Assembly (NCBI RefSeq): GCF_003340495.1
Contig: NZ_QASA01000001.1
Coordinates: 5,084,001-5,148,000, forward strand
Source of the DNA: Adhaeribacter pallidiroseus
GTDB taxonomy: Bacteria; Bacteroidota; Bacteroidia; Cytophagales; Hymenobacteraceae
Direction: 5' to 3'
Length of the DNA: 64,000 nt
Shown here: positions 34,647 to 43,132 of the stretch, in pieces
Layout of the letters: every line of letters starts with the position of its first letter
Numbering within the stretch: position 1 is the first letter of the stretch
Notes under the pieces: generated by a model
What the model was told of the DNA's origin: nothing
Database searches by the model: none
The model's input: the letters and a program-made list of their open reading frames with translations, nothing else
Program-made: the position numbers and the translations under genes

Positions 34647-37010
34647 CTACTCGTTCCGTAGTGAATTTACCGGGTTAGCTACCGCTGCTTTTATAGCCTG
34701 AAAACTGACCGTTAGCAGCGCAAGAATAAGCGCGCCAGAGCCGGCCAAAGCAAATACTCCCCAGCCCAGCGATATGCGGCACGCATAATTCTGAAGCCAT
34801 TGGTGCATCACCCAACCCGCCAAAGGCCAAGCAATTAAATTGGCAATTACTATTAGTTTTAAGAAATCACGGGAGAGCAGCGATACAATGTTGGTGAGCG
34901 AGGCGCCCAGTACTTTGCGGATACCAATTTCTTTGGTGCGCTGCTCGGCGGTATAAGTAGCTAAGCCAAATAACCCCAGGCAAGAAATAAAAATGGTAAG
35001 TGCGGTAAAAAGCACCACTAATTTCCCTACTCGCTTTTCATCGCTGAATTTCTGTTCGTAGGCTTCGTCAACAAAGCTAAATGCAAAGGGGTAAGCCGGA
35101 TTGTATTTTTTAACCAGGGCTTCTGTTTTGCTTAAGTTTTCGGTTATGGTCTGGTTATTTTTAAATTTAATGTGCACCACGTTAAACCAGCTTTTGGCAC
35201 CCAGTATTACCAGGGGTTCGGTGGGGGTGTAAGGCGAGCCCAGAATAAAGTTTTTTACAATGCCTACCACTTTCCACTTTTGGTCGTCAGTCACAATGGT
35301 TTGGCCAATTGGATCTTTAAAGCCCATTACTTTAACGGCCGATTCGTTTAGCATACAACCCATAGAATCGGTTGGAAAATTCTTCAGGTCGAAATCGCGG
35401 CCCGCTGTTAATTTCAGGCCAAAGGTAGGCACCAGGTCTTCGTCGGCGCACAACACGTTAAAGTTCACCAACAGTCCGGGAGTTTTACCGGCCCAGTTTA
35501 CCTTGGCAGAGTTGTCCCAGAGTTCGGTAATTGGCGAGTTGGTTTGAGTAACCGAAGCGGCCACGCCGGAGCGGAGCAGGTCGTTTTTTAATAAGCGATA
35601 GTTCTTTTTCAGGTCGCCGAAATATTGCACATGAATGAGCATCTCTTTTTGGTAACCAGTATCTCTTACCTGGGCGTGTTTTATTTGTTTTTGAATAACT
35701 AGGCTCGAGATAATTAAAACAATACCAAAGGTAAACTGCACAATTACCAATAACTTATGGAAAGGAAAGGCTTTTTGGCTTTTATGAAAAATGCCTTTAA
35801 GTACGTAAACAGGTTTAAACGCCGATAAATAAAAAGCTGGGTACACCCCGGCAGCGGCTCCGGTAAAAAGTAGAAACAAAACAAAAATAACCCAGAAATA
35901 AAAGTTCTGGTAATCAATGGCAAAGTTTGCCAGCATTAACTCGTTAAAGGTGGGCAAAGCCAGGAAAACTAACCCCAAGGCCACCATACCGGCTAAAAAA
36001 GCCAGGAAAATAGACTCACCGAGAAACTGAAAAACCAGGCCTTTTTTAGTAACACCCAATACTTTCCGGACACCCACTTCCCGCGCCCGCCGCGCGCTGC
36101 GCACAGTGCTTAAGTTCATAAAATTAATGCAGGCCATTACCAGTATTAAGCCCGCGATAATGCCAAAAAACCGGACTATTTCAATACGCCCGCCGGCTAC
36201 TTTCCCGTTCTCGAAATTAGAATACAAGTACCAATCGGTAAGCGGATGAAGGAATAATTGTAAATCTTTTTCGCCATGTCTGGCAGGTAAGTTTTTTAAT
36301 TTTTCCTGCACCTGCGCCAGGGATGCGCCGGGCTTTAACTCCACGTACGTATGAATGGGATTGGCGTCCCAACTGGTTGCGTCTTGGCCCCAAGGATTTT
36401 GTCTTCGGAAATATTCGTAAGGCAGCAGGTACTGGAAATAGAAGCTAGAGTTTTGAGGAATGATTTTTAAAACCCCGGTAACTTTAAAATTTTCTTTATT
36501 ATCCAAACGGACGATTTGGCCTATGGGATCTTGTTTTCCGAACAACGCTATCGCAAATTCTTCTGTAAGAACGACACTCTGCGGGTCTTGCAGGGCAATA
36601 ATTGAATCTCCTTTTATTAAAGGAAAGCTAAATAGCTGCAAAAAATTAGGGTCGGTACAAAGGCCCGCCGCCGCTATTTCTTGCGCGTTTACTTTAAACA
36701 AATGGTTGGTAATATAACTGGTGCGGCAAGCGCTTTTAATTTCCGGGAAACTGCTATGTAGGCTGGAAGCCAGCGGGGCCGGAGTAGTATTGCCAGTTAG
36801 TACCCGTCCTGCTTCCTGCACATTGGTAAAAACGCGGTATAAAGTAGCCTTTTTCTCGTGAAACTGTTCAAAACTTAATTCGTGGTGAATCCACAGGGTA
36901 ATTAATATAAAACTAGCCATGCCCACAGCCAGACCCGCAATATTGATAAAAGAAAAAGTCTTGTTTTTAAAAAGATTGCGAAGGGTAATTTTAAAATAAT
37001 TCTGGAGCAT
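34647..37010 (-). CDS. Orphan ABC transporter permease, FtsX/MacB_PCD duplicated type (array 2)
   Basis: 787-residue permease of a different subgroup from its two flanking paralogues. It resembles the isolated copy at 58339: both have YLYS/HLYS-(N/E)(F/Y)-x-NGK before the middle TM bundle, a (F/Y)LVPFSYF or YLLPYEYF stretch, and RRAREVGVRKVLG or KRAREVGVRKAIG. TM1 contains LAVGMASFILITLWIHHELSFE; the second half starts VIVQFTFGIVLIISSLVI. The second FtsX block is EQRTKEIGIRKVLGAS near 689, and the end is NPVNSLRNE. The 118-base upstream gap carries ATTGCCAT at 37079-37086. No ATPase is adjacent. Confidence 0.9.
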   Translation of the reverse strand: MLQNYFKITLRNLFKNKTFSFINIAGLAVGMASFILITLWIHHELSFEQFHEKKATLYRVFTNVQEAGRVLTGNTTPAPLASSLHSSFPEIKSACRTSYITNHLFKVNAQEIAAAGLCTDPNFLQLFSFPLIKGDSIIALQDPQSVVLTEEFAIALFGKQDPIGQIVRLDNKENFKVTGVLKIIPQNSSFYFQYLLPYEYFRRQNPWGQDATSWDANPIHTYVELKPGASLAQVQEKLKNLPARHGEKDLQLFLHPLTDWYLYSNFENGKVAGGRIEIVRFFGIIAGLILVMACINFMNLSTVRSARRAREVGVRKVLGVTKKGLVFQFLGESIFLAFLAGMVALGLVFLALPTFNELMLANFAIDYQNFYFWVIFVLFLLFTGAAAGVYPAFYLSAFKPVYVLKGIFHKSQKAFPFHKLLVIVQFTFGIVLIISSLVIQKQIKHAQVRDTGYQKEMLIHVQYFGDLKKNYRLLKNDLLRSGVAASVTQTNSPITELWDNSAKVNWAGKTPGLLVNFNVLCADEDLVPTFGLKLTAGRDFDLKNFPTDSMGCMLNESAVKVMGFKDPIGQTIVTDDQKWKVVGIVKNFILGSPYTPTEPLVILGAKSWFNVVHIKFKNNQTITENLSKTEALVKKYNPAYPFAFSFVDEAYEQKFSDEKRVGKLVVLFTALTIFISCLGLFGLATYTAEQRTKEIGIRKVLGASLTNIVSLLSRDFLKLIVIANLIAWPLAGWVMHQWLQNYACRISLGWGVFALAGSGALILALLTVSFQAIKAAVANPVNSLRNE

Positions 37011-37128
37011 GAAATATTACGTAAAATTTTTAAAAGCTCGTTTTCTATTGATGCAAGTATTTAGCTGTGCCGTACATGATTGCCATAGATTATTATTCTG
37101 GTGCTTCAATACCGCTAGCCATATAGGA

Positions 37129-39546
37129 TCATTCACTCTGTAAACTCTTTACCGGATTGGCTAGTGCCGCTTTAATAGCCTGAAAACTCACGGTGAACAA
37201 AGCTACTACCAAGGCCGCTACTCCCGCCAGGGCAAATACCCACCAGCCTAAATCCACGCGGTAAGCAAAATCCTGGAGCCATTGGTGCATGGCATAACCA
37301 GCCAGCGGCCAGGCAATAACATTAGCCAGCAGTACTAATTTTAAAAAATCACGGGAAAGTAAGGCCACAATGTTGGGAACCGACGCCCCTAATACTTTGC
37401 GGATGCCGATTTCTTTGGTGCGCTGCTCGGCGGTAAATGTAGCTAGGCCAAACAAGCCTAAACAAGCCACTAAAATGGTAAGCCCGGCAAAAACGCCCAA
37501 GATTTTACCAATCTTTTGTTCGGCCTGGTACGTTTGGTTAAAACGCTCGTCCAGGAAAGCATAATCAAAAGGTTCTTCGGCGTTTAGCGCGTTCCATTGT
37601 TTCCGGGCGGTGGCTATTAAACCGGTCATATCGGGGGTTTTTGTTTTAACTATTAAAGTACCGCCATTCTGGCCCAAAGTCATGACCAGCGGCGAAATAG
37701 GCTCGTGAAACGATTTAAAATGAAAATCTTTGATTACCCCGATTACCCGATAAGTGGTTTTCACGCCTTCGTTATTGGTGTACGTGAGCGTATGGCCTAA
37801 AGCTTTTTTACCCCAGCCAAAGGCACTGGCCGCTTTTTCGTTTAAGATAATGCCCGTGGAATCGGTAGCCCTGGTCGAAGAAAAATTACGGCCGGCCACG
37901 AGCTTCATGCCCAGCGTAGGAATGTATTGGTCATCTACCTCGTAGCGCAGCGTTTTTACCAACTGGGCGGTTTTATTGTCGGGGTAAACCATGTAGTTGT
38001 TGTTATTACTCGGGCCAGCCGGCAGGTAACCAGATGAACTCACGCTGACTACCCGGGCATCTTGCTCGAGTTGCTGCCGGAAAAAGGTGGCTTTTTTACC
38101 TAAGGCATATTCCGGCAGTAACAATACCTGGTTGCGGTTGTAGCCTAATTCTTTGCTCTGAATATAGCGCAACTGCCGGTACACCACGGTGGTACCAATC
38201 ATTAAAGCAATAGAAATAAAAAATTGAAAAACGACTAAGCCACTGCGCAAACTCAAGCTTTCTTTACCCGCCGTAAAACGGCCTTTTAATACCGCCACTG
38301 GCCGAAACGATGACAAGAAAAACGCCGGATAACTGCCCGCTAAAACACCCACGAATAAACCAAAAAACAAGATGCTGGGGAGTAGCCAGGCATTAGAAAT
38401 AAAATTCAGGGATAAATTGATTCCGGCCAAACTATTAAAAAGCGGCAAAGCCAGATAAACTAAACCTACTGCCAATGCCAGCCCCATACTGGTGAGTAAA
38501 ACAGATTCGGTGAGAAATTGGGTGATGAGTTCTTTTTTTACGGAACCCAATACTTTACGAATGCCTACTTCTTTCGCCCGTTTAGAAGCACTGGCCGTAG
38601 AAAGATTCATGAAATTAATGGCCGCAATAAGTAGCATAATCACCGCCACTGCCGCAAAAATATAGATGTACTGCATGCTGCTGTTGTTACCCAACTCGCC
38701 TTTTAAGTGGGAGTTCAGGTGAATGCTGGTGAGCGGTTGCAGAAACAAACCTAAATCGTTGCCATTTTGCCGGAACTGGGCCAGACTCGTACCCATGGCT
38801 TGCAACAGCTGTGGCCCCATGTATTTTTCGACTACCTGGGGCAGTTTAGCTTCCAGTTGTTTGTAGCTGTAACCTTGGGGCAGTACCAGGTAGGTATAAA
38901 ATTCCGATATCATCCAGGAAGGCGATTTCGCATCCGGGAAACTGGCCATGGAGGCAAAAACATCAAAATGAAAATGCGCATTAGCGGGCATTTTTGCAAT
39001 TACCCCGGTTACTTTAAGCGAAGCGTTAAAATCTTTAAAAAAAAGTACTTTGCCCATGGGGTCGGCGGTGCCAAAAAACTTGCGGGCTACTTCCTGCGAG
39101 ATGACAATGCTGTTGGGCTGGATTAAGGCGGTTTTGGGGTCGCCCTGTACGAAAGGCAAGGTAAATACCTGAAAAAAATTGGCATCCACGAAGGCAAAAG
39201 CGTTTTCGCGGAAAGATTTATTGCCGTACACGATGCGCGGCGAACCGTATTGCCGCAGGCGGGTAGCTTCCTGCACTTCGGGGTAATCGGCCAGCAGGGT
39301 TTGCGCTACGGGCGGCATTACGTGCGCTTCTTCCATGTTATCCCCCTGGATAGAACCCCGGAAAATTACGCGCACGATGCGGTTAGCTTTGGTATTAAAA
39401 CGGTCGTAGCTGTATTCGTGCTGCACAAACAACAAAATCAATAAACAAGTGGCCATACCCAGCGCTAAGCCCGATATATTAATGGCCGAGAAAGCCTTGT
39501 GCCGCCGCAAATTGCGTAATGCTATTATAAAATAATTTCGAAACAT
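37129..39546 (-). CDS. Orphan ABC transporter permease, FtsX/MacB_PCD duplicated type (array 2, lead gene)
   Basis: 805 residues from ATG 39546, which gives the usual MFRNYFIIALRNLRRHK start; the frame extends 20 codons further up but those residues do not fit the family. TM1 contains LALGMATCLLILLFVQHEYSYD. First FtsX block RAKEVGIRKVLGSVKKEL, second EQRTKEIGIRKVLGAS near 707, end NPVKSLQSE (the only LQSE end among the copies). It is the closest relative of the gene at 32056. It heads the five-gene array 27050-39546, and its upstream region contains the same two-part module as the lead gene of array 1. Confidence 0.9.
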   Translation of the reverse strand: MFRNYFIIALRNLRRHKAFSAINISGLALGMATCLLILLFVQHEYSYDRFNTKANRIVRVIFRGSIQGDNMEEAHVMPPVAQTLLADYPEVQEATRLRQYGSPRIVYGNKSFRENAFAFVDANFFQVFTLPFVQGDPKTALIQPNSIVISQEVARKFFGTADPMGKVLFFKDFNASLKVTGVIAKMPANAHFHFDVFASMASFPDAKSPSWMISEFYTYLVLPQGYSYKQLEAKLPQVVEKYMGPQLLQAMGTSLAQFRQNGNDLGLFLQPLTSIHLNSHLKGELGNNSSMQYIYIFAAVAVIMLLIAAINFMNLSTASASKRAKEVGIRKVLGSVKKELITQFLTESVLLTSMGLALAVGLVYLALPLFNSLAGINLSLNFISNAWLLPSILFFGLFVGVLAGSYPAFFLSSFRPVAVLKGRFTAGKESLSLRSGLVVFQFFISIALMIGTTVVYRQLRYIQSKELGYNRNQVLLLPEYALGKKATFFRQQLEQDARVVSVSSSGYLPAGPSNNNNYMVYPDNKTAQLVKTLRYEVDDQYIPTLGMKLVAGRNFSSTRATDSTGIILNEKAASAFGWGKKALGHTLTYTNNEGVKTTYRVIGVIKDFHFKSFHEPISPLVMTLGQNGGTLIVKTKTPDMTGLIATARKQWNALNAEEPFDYAFLDERFNQTYQAEQKIGKILGVFAGLTILVACLGLFGLATFTAEQRTKEIGIRKVLGASVPNIVALLSRDFLKLVLLANVIAWPLAGYAMHQWLQDFAYRVDLGWWVFALAGVAALVVALFTVSFQAIKAALANPVKSLQSE

Positions 39547-39649
39547 GGCCGCAGAGGTATAAAGCAGAAACTTAGATAAGACAGTAAAAGCCCGGGAGCC
39601 CTCCAATTAATTGGCGCCCCCGGTTAACCCTACCTACCCCAACACAAGG

Positions 39650-39765
39650 AATAAAAATGCCAGACTGCTATAAATTTAAAAATCAAGCATTTACAACATA
39701 AAACCAAGAGAACAATGCTTAAAAATGTCCGGTTTTGATACAGGTTTCGTTCGTTTTTAGAACAA
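39650..39765 (-). promoter_or_regulatory. Upstream regulatory module of permease array 2
   Basis: AATAAAAATGCCA (39650-39662) and, 64 bases further, GTCCGGTTTTGATAC (39727-39741) followed by TTCGTTCGTTTTTAGAACAA (39746-39765). These are the same parts, order and spacing as at 14501-14617, and in both cases the proximal box lies about 116 bases from the start codon. The sequence between the boxes is not conserved, which argues for function. On the minus strand TGGCATTTTTATTCC comes close to a sigma-54 promoter (TTCC where TTGC is expected). Confidence 0.65.
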
Positions 39766-40058
39766 GTTTTACCTAACCCCGCACAGATAGGCTTTAACTG
39801 TTTTTTAAAATTTATTTTTTTATCCCGTATACAGAGCTCCCTGTTTGCCAACCTTAAGCGTTATAGCCGGTTCTATTAGTGGAATATTGCTCTTAGTTCT
39901 GGGTCTATTTGCCAGAACGTAGTTTAATGAAGCCCCTGGTTCTTGGCATCCAGCGTATAAACTTTTGGGTATCCCGGAATAAGATTCCAGAGGTTGTACA
40001 GCTCTGCTTTTTATGAACTACTACGGATTACAGTAATCGCAATACCTGGGATCTTCTA

Positions 40059-40319
40059 CTACTTTATGAGGGTAGGACTTTTTAAGTTGGGGGTACGGTC
40101 TACTTCGGCATCGGCTTTCCAGGCCGCAAAAAGCGTTTCTTCCTGATTCGTCGTAGCCCAGATTGCTTGGCCCTTATCGAAATAAGAAGCCGCCCAGCCC
40201 GAAATTCTAGCCATAATAAAGCGGTTTCAATCCTGGCCGGTCAGTTGGGTAGCCACATCCGCTACCGTGGCCACCCGGGCCATTTCCGGCACTGCGTCTC
40301 CTATTTTCTCCTTTCCTGT
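40059..40319 (-). pseudogene. Remnant of a DUF2309 (DabA-like) gene
   Basis: A minus-strand frame reads VPEMARVATVADVATQLTG, then D, a stop (TGA, where Trp is expected), NRFIMARISGW, FDKGQAIWATTN, EETLFAAWKADAEVDRT and a stop at 40059-40061. The pattern of DxGxAxW followed by fyaAWk..a..D resembles the DUF2309 family (DabA, the large subunit of a bicarbonate-uptake complex). Only about 85 residues of a protein of roughly 800 survive and one codon is nonsense, so it is dead. The family call is tentative; the coding nature of the fragment is more certain. Confidence 0.45.
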
Positions 40320-40335
40320 TTTTAGCTTGCCGTAG

Positions 40336-40448
40336 GCGGAGGGGTTAACGGGGCCCGCCGGTCACGAGGCAATCATAAAGCTAGCAAGTTATACAGCGCT
40401 AATGCCTGGAGGCTTGAAAAAGCTTCACAAAAGATCCATAGAGCTGTA
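40336..40448 (+). repeat. Intergenic repeat, copy 1
   Basis: Shares a 26-base block with 43413-43438 (one mismatch; 40347-40372 here, centred on CGGGGCCCGCCGG). Scattered matches run on both sides over about 110 bases, including AGTTA-A-AGC, AAT-C-TGGAG and TCCA-AGA-CTG. Same orientation in both places. It holds no ORF; the origin (an element end or a small RNA gene) is unknown. Confidence 0.6.
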
Positions 40449-40481
40449 AGGAAAATCTTTTCTCCTTATAACTCAGCAAGG

Positions 40482-40508
40482 CCTATTGTAGCTAATTGCT
40501 ACAATAGG
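40482..40508. other. Perfect 11-bp hairpin
   Basis: CCTATTGTAGC (40482-40492) and its exact complement GCTACAATAGG (40498-40508) around TAATT. No T-run follows, so it is not a typical terminator. It lies just after repeat copy 1 and about 190 bases downstream of the minus-strand operon end. Apart from this the 40509-40694 stretch shows nothing I recognise. Confidence 0.6.
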
Positions 40509-40694
40509 TTATAATAGGCAAGTGCATGTGCTTTTATATTTTGAACGGTTTCTTTTAATGGAATATATTTAATCGACATAGAACCAGAATACTAGAAAAT
40601 TACGCTATTCATTATTCCAGCAAAGCCATGTTGCTAGCAGGGTTAAAACACCAAATAAGCTATTTTTAAATTTTTCACTTATTTGCTCCATAAA

Positions 40695-41285
40695 TTATTC
40701 ATCGTTCAACCCTTTCCCCTGCAGAATCTGCGGACTGCATTTTTCAACCCGGGCCAGGCGTGTTTTTGCTTGTTTGGGGGCTGCAAAATAAAGTAAGTAA
40801 GCTCTTTGCCGTCCGGGCGTTAAAGCCTCGAAAGCCGTTTTTAGGGCAGGAGTTTCCGCTAGTTTTTTTTCAAATTCTATTGGCCTTGCGAATGCTGCGG
40901 TCTTTTTTAAATCTACTTTCAAATTAAGTTTTTCCACTTCTATGGCTTCGTAGATATACGCTTTCAGGATTGGTTCCAGGGCCTTGATTTCCTGAACCTG
41001 CGTGAACCGAAGCTGGCGGGCGGCTTGCACGTTTTCCGTTTGCTGAACAAGAACACCCGCTGTATCCTGCAACAAAGCTCCTTTAAAAAATAATACCGCA
41101 CAGTACGCTTTAAATACATGAATTAAAACCAGGTTTTTGCTCTCAAACAAGTAACACGGAACACCCCATTTCAATTCTTCGGTTAGCCCACCGTTCAGCA
41201 TAATTGTTCGTAGTTGCGCTAATTCTGGCTGCCACCGGGTGTTTTTTAAAAAATAAAAGTCAACCTTCGGATTTGTTGCGGTCAT
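40695..41285 (-). CDS. DUF1801/YdeI-OmpD-associated family protein
   Basis: 196-residue cytoplasmic protein. Residues 1-120 fit the DUF1801 fold (ELKWGVPCYLFESKNLVLIHVFKAYCAVLFFKGALL, split here as two strands around a conserved core). The C-terminal part, from about 140 (FEKKLAETPALKTAFEALTPGRQRAYLLYFAAPKQAKTR in pieces), is the YdeI-type helical tail with R-x-x-R-I/V-E-K. The biochemical role of the family is not established; some relatives are linked to resistance to small peptides. It is the last gene of an ArsR-led operon (41285-43129), 49 bases after DUF4256. Confidence 0.85.
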   Translation of the reverse strand: MTATNPKVDFYFLKNTRWQPELAQLRTIMLNGGLTEELKWGVPCYLFESKNLVLIHVFKAYCAVLFFKGALLQDTAGVLVQQTENVQAARQLRFTQVQEIKALEPILKAYIYEAIEVEKLNLKVDLKKTAAFARPIEFEKKLAETPALKTAFEALTPGRQRAYLLYFAAPKQAKTRLARVEKCSPQILQGKGLNDE

Positions 41286-41334
41286 GGGTAGTACGGTTTA
41301 ATTTGTTGATTTAAGTTAGCGGGGCCGGCGCAAT

Positions 41335-41910
41335 TCAAACCTTTAACGAACCGCGAAACGCCCGGGCCCCGTAGTAAGAATCTGCCCCATTATGGTAGGT
41401 AAAAACTTGGTTGTACCGCCGATCACAAAAAAGAGCGCCGCCTAGTTTGCGAATAGCCGCCGGTGTTTTTACCCAACTCGACGTTTTGGTATCGAAATTA
41501 CCCAATAGCTGCAGTTCCCGGTATTGCTCTTCCGATAAAAGCGCAATGCCCATTTCTGCGGCCATCTCGGTAGCGCTATTTTCTGGTTTATGGGCTTTTC
41601 TTGCTTCGAGGGCTTCGTGATCGTAGCAAACACTACGGCGGCCCTTTGGGCTTTCGGCAGAACAATCATAAAAAATGTATTCCCCGGTTTTTTCATCGTA
41701 ACCCACCACATCCGGTTCGCCGCCCGTCTTTTCCATTTCGTGCAACGACCACCATTTTTCCGGATTAGCTTCCAGCTTTGCCTGTACTTTCCCCCATTCT
41801 ATACCTTGGTGACGGCCCTTGTTTTTCTCAAACCGGGTTTTTAAAATGTTCAGAAGTTCTGCTTGTTGTTCCGGGAGCAACTCTTTTTCATAGTTAAAAT
41901 TAGTGTCCAT
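41335..41910 (-). CDS. DUF4256 domain-containing protein
   Basis: 191-residue soluble protein. Conserved landmarks of the family are visible: KNKGRHQGIEW, WWSLHEMEKTGGEPDVVG, YIFYDCSAESPKGRRS, CYDHEALEARKAHKPE, GGALFCDRRYNQVFTYHN and the end SYYGARAFRGSLKV. Function unknown. It commonly occurs beside ArsR, SRPBCC and DoxX genes, as here, suggesting a shared stress or resistance role (inference from context). The leader ahead of ATG 41910 is the AAATTTAAAAAA string rather than a Shine-Dalgarno site. Confidence 0.9.
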   Translation of the reverse strand: MDTNFNYEKELLPEQQAELLNILKTRFEKNKGRHQGIEWGKVQAKLEANPEKWWSLHEMEKTGGEPDVVGYDEKTGEYIFYDCSAESPKGRRSVCYDHEALEARKAHKPENSATEMAAEMGIALLSEEQYRELQLLGNFDTKTSSWVKTPAAIRKLGGALFCDRRYNQVFTYHNGADSYYGARAFRGSLKV

Positions 41911-41928
41911 TTTTTTAAATTTTAGCTG

Positions 41929-42327
41929 TTAAACAGGTTTATGCAGGGGATTAACGGAAACGATTTTTCTATCGGCCGGTCGGAAATACCACGATATTAC
42001 CGTTAGAACCAGAAGAAGCAACGGCGGGAATATTTCCTGGATAGGATTACCCGCTGCGATATGCGACATTACGGCTCCCGACATGGCAAAGAAAAAACCA
42101 GCATAAGCCCATTCTTTGAGCAAGGAGAATTTAGGAACAAGCACCGCGACAACAGCCAGAATTTTCCAGACGCCGATAATGGTGAGTAAATAAGCCGGAT
42201 AGCCCAGATGCGAAAAGTTTTCTACCTCTTTGTCCATTTTCAGTAATTGAACGATGCCGGTGGAGGCCATGCCTAAGGCAAGCCAAATAGTAGAAATCCA
42301 GTAAATAATTTTATCTCGCTTGGTCAT
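41929..42327 (-). CDS. DoxX-like family integral membrane protein
   Basis: 132 residues with four TM helices (about 10-27, 45-64, 72-90 and 97-115; for example IIYWISTIWLALGMASTGI, ILAVVAVLVPKF and EIFPPLLLLVLTVISWYF). It matches the DoxX-like family of small quinone-pathway-associated membrane proteins, whose role here is unknown. It overlaps the end of the SRPBCC gene by 17 bases, so translation is coupled. Third gene of the ArsR-led operon. Confidence 0.88.
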   Translation of the reverse strand: MTKRDKIIYWISTIWLALGMASTGIVQLLKMDKEVENFSHLGYPAYLLTIIGVWKILAVVAVLVPKFSLLKEWAYAGFFFAMSGAVMSHIAAGNPIQEIFPPLLLLVLTVISWYFRPADRKIVSVNPLHKPV

Positions 42328-42799
42328 AAACAGAAATTTTTAATTGGTTTACCACTTCTTGTAATCGGTTATGCGCCATATTGATGCCTTGCGCAAAAGG
42401 CAAAGCCAGCATCTGGTCGCGGTGCGCCACTGATTTGTACACGATATGCATGGTTAGTTGGCTGGTAGCATCGGTTAGTTTTTTAAATTCTAAAAATTCC
42501 AGTTGCACCGGAAAGGGCGTATTCTCCATTTCAAAGGTCCGGGTAATTTTCTGGTCCAGCACAAACTCGTGAATCACCCCATTAAAACCGTGTTTGTTTC
42601 CTTTGGGATCGGTGGTCTCGAACTGCCAGCTGCCGTGTTTTTTATTTTCCAGTTTCAGCACCTTTGTTCCCATCCATTGCTCCACCAAATCGGGTTCGGC
42701 GTAGGCTTTAAAGAGTAAGTTTAAGGGCAAGTCAAACTCCCGGGTAATTACAATTTCCTGTTTGGCTTCTTCGGCCTTAATTTTTGTTTTTCGCTCCAT
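42311..42799 (-). CDS. SRPBCC/AHSA1 (START-like) domain protein
   Basis: 162 residues with the helix-grip fold of Aha1/CalC-type proteins that bind hydrophobic ligands. The start TREFDLPLNLLFKAYAEPDLVEQWMG is diagnostic, followed by the strands KHGSWQFETTDPKGN, NGVIHEFVLDQKITRTFE and the C-terminal helix QGINMAHNRLQEVVNQL. It is six bases from the ArsR stop. ArsR-SRPBCC pairs are common in Bacteroidota and are thought to respond to a small toxic compound, but the ligand is unknown. Confidence 0.92.
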   Translation of the reverse strand: MERKTKIKAEEAKQEIVITREFDLPLNLLFKAYAEPDLVEQWMGTKVLKLENKKHGSWQFETTDPKGNKHGFNGVIHEFVLDQKITRTFEMENTPFPVQLEFLEFKKLTDATSQLTMHIVYKSVAHRDQMLALPFAQGINMAHNRLQEVVNQLKISVYDQAR

Positions 42800-42805
42800 A
42801 CGGTT

Positions 42806-43129
42806 TTATTTATCTGGTTTGTATTGTTTCATAATGGCCTCCAGTTTATTAAACCGGTCGTCCCACATTTGGCGGAAGGGTTCGATAAAGTCGGCTATTT
42901 CTTTCATTTTTTTGGCGTTTAGGTGGTAGTGCACTTCCCGGCCATTTTGCTCTTGTTTTAACAGTTCGCATTCCGTGAGGATTTGCAAGTGCTTGGATAC
43001 CGTTGGCCGGGCGGTATCAAAGTTAGCCGCTATGGCCCCCGCGGTCATGGATTGAGTGGCCACCAATAACAGAATCGCCCGTCGGGTTGGGTCCGCTATG
43101 GCCTGGAAAACATCTCTTCTTAAATTCAT
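42806..43129 (-). CDS. ArsR family transcriptional repressor
   Basis: 107-residue winged-helix protein. The N-terminus [16 protein letters not shown] is the family mark, the recognition helix is in [18 protein letters not shown], and the wing is [12 protein letters not shown]. No Cys/His metal-binding site of the SmtB type is visible, so it belongs to the non-metal group usually paired with SRPBCC genes. It heads the operon 40695-43129. Two palindromes around its promoter at 43133-43174 point to autorepression. Confidence 0.93.
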   Translation of the reverse strand: MNLRRDVFQAIADPTRRAILLLVATQSMTAGAIAANFDTARPTVSKHLQILTECELLKQEQNGREVHYHLNAKKMKEIADFIEPFRQMWDDRFNKLEAIMKQYKPDK

Positions 43130-43132
43130 TGT

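Noticed and set aside
39547-39606. 20-residue N-terminal extension of the array 2 lead permease
   Set aside because: The extension is open but does not match the family, while ATG 39546 gives the conserved start MFRNYF.
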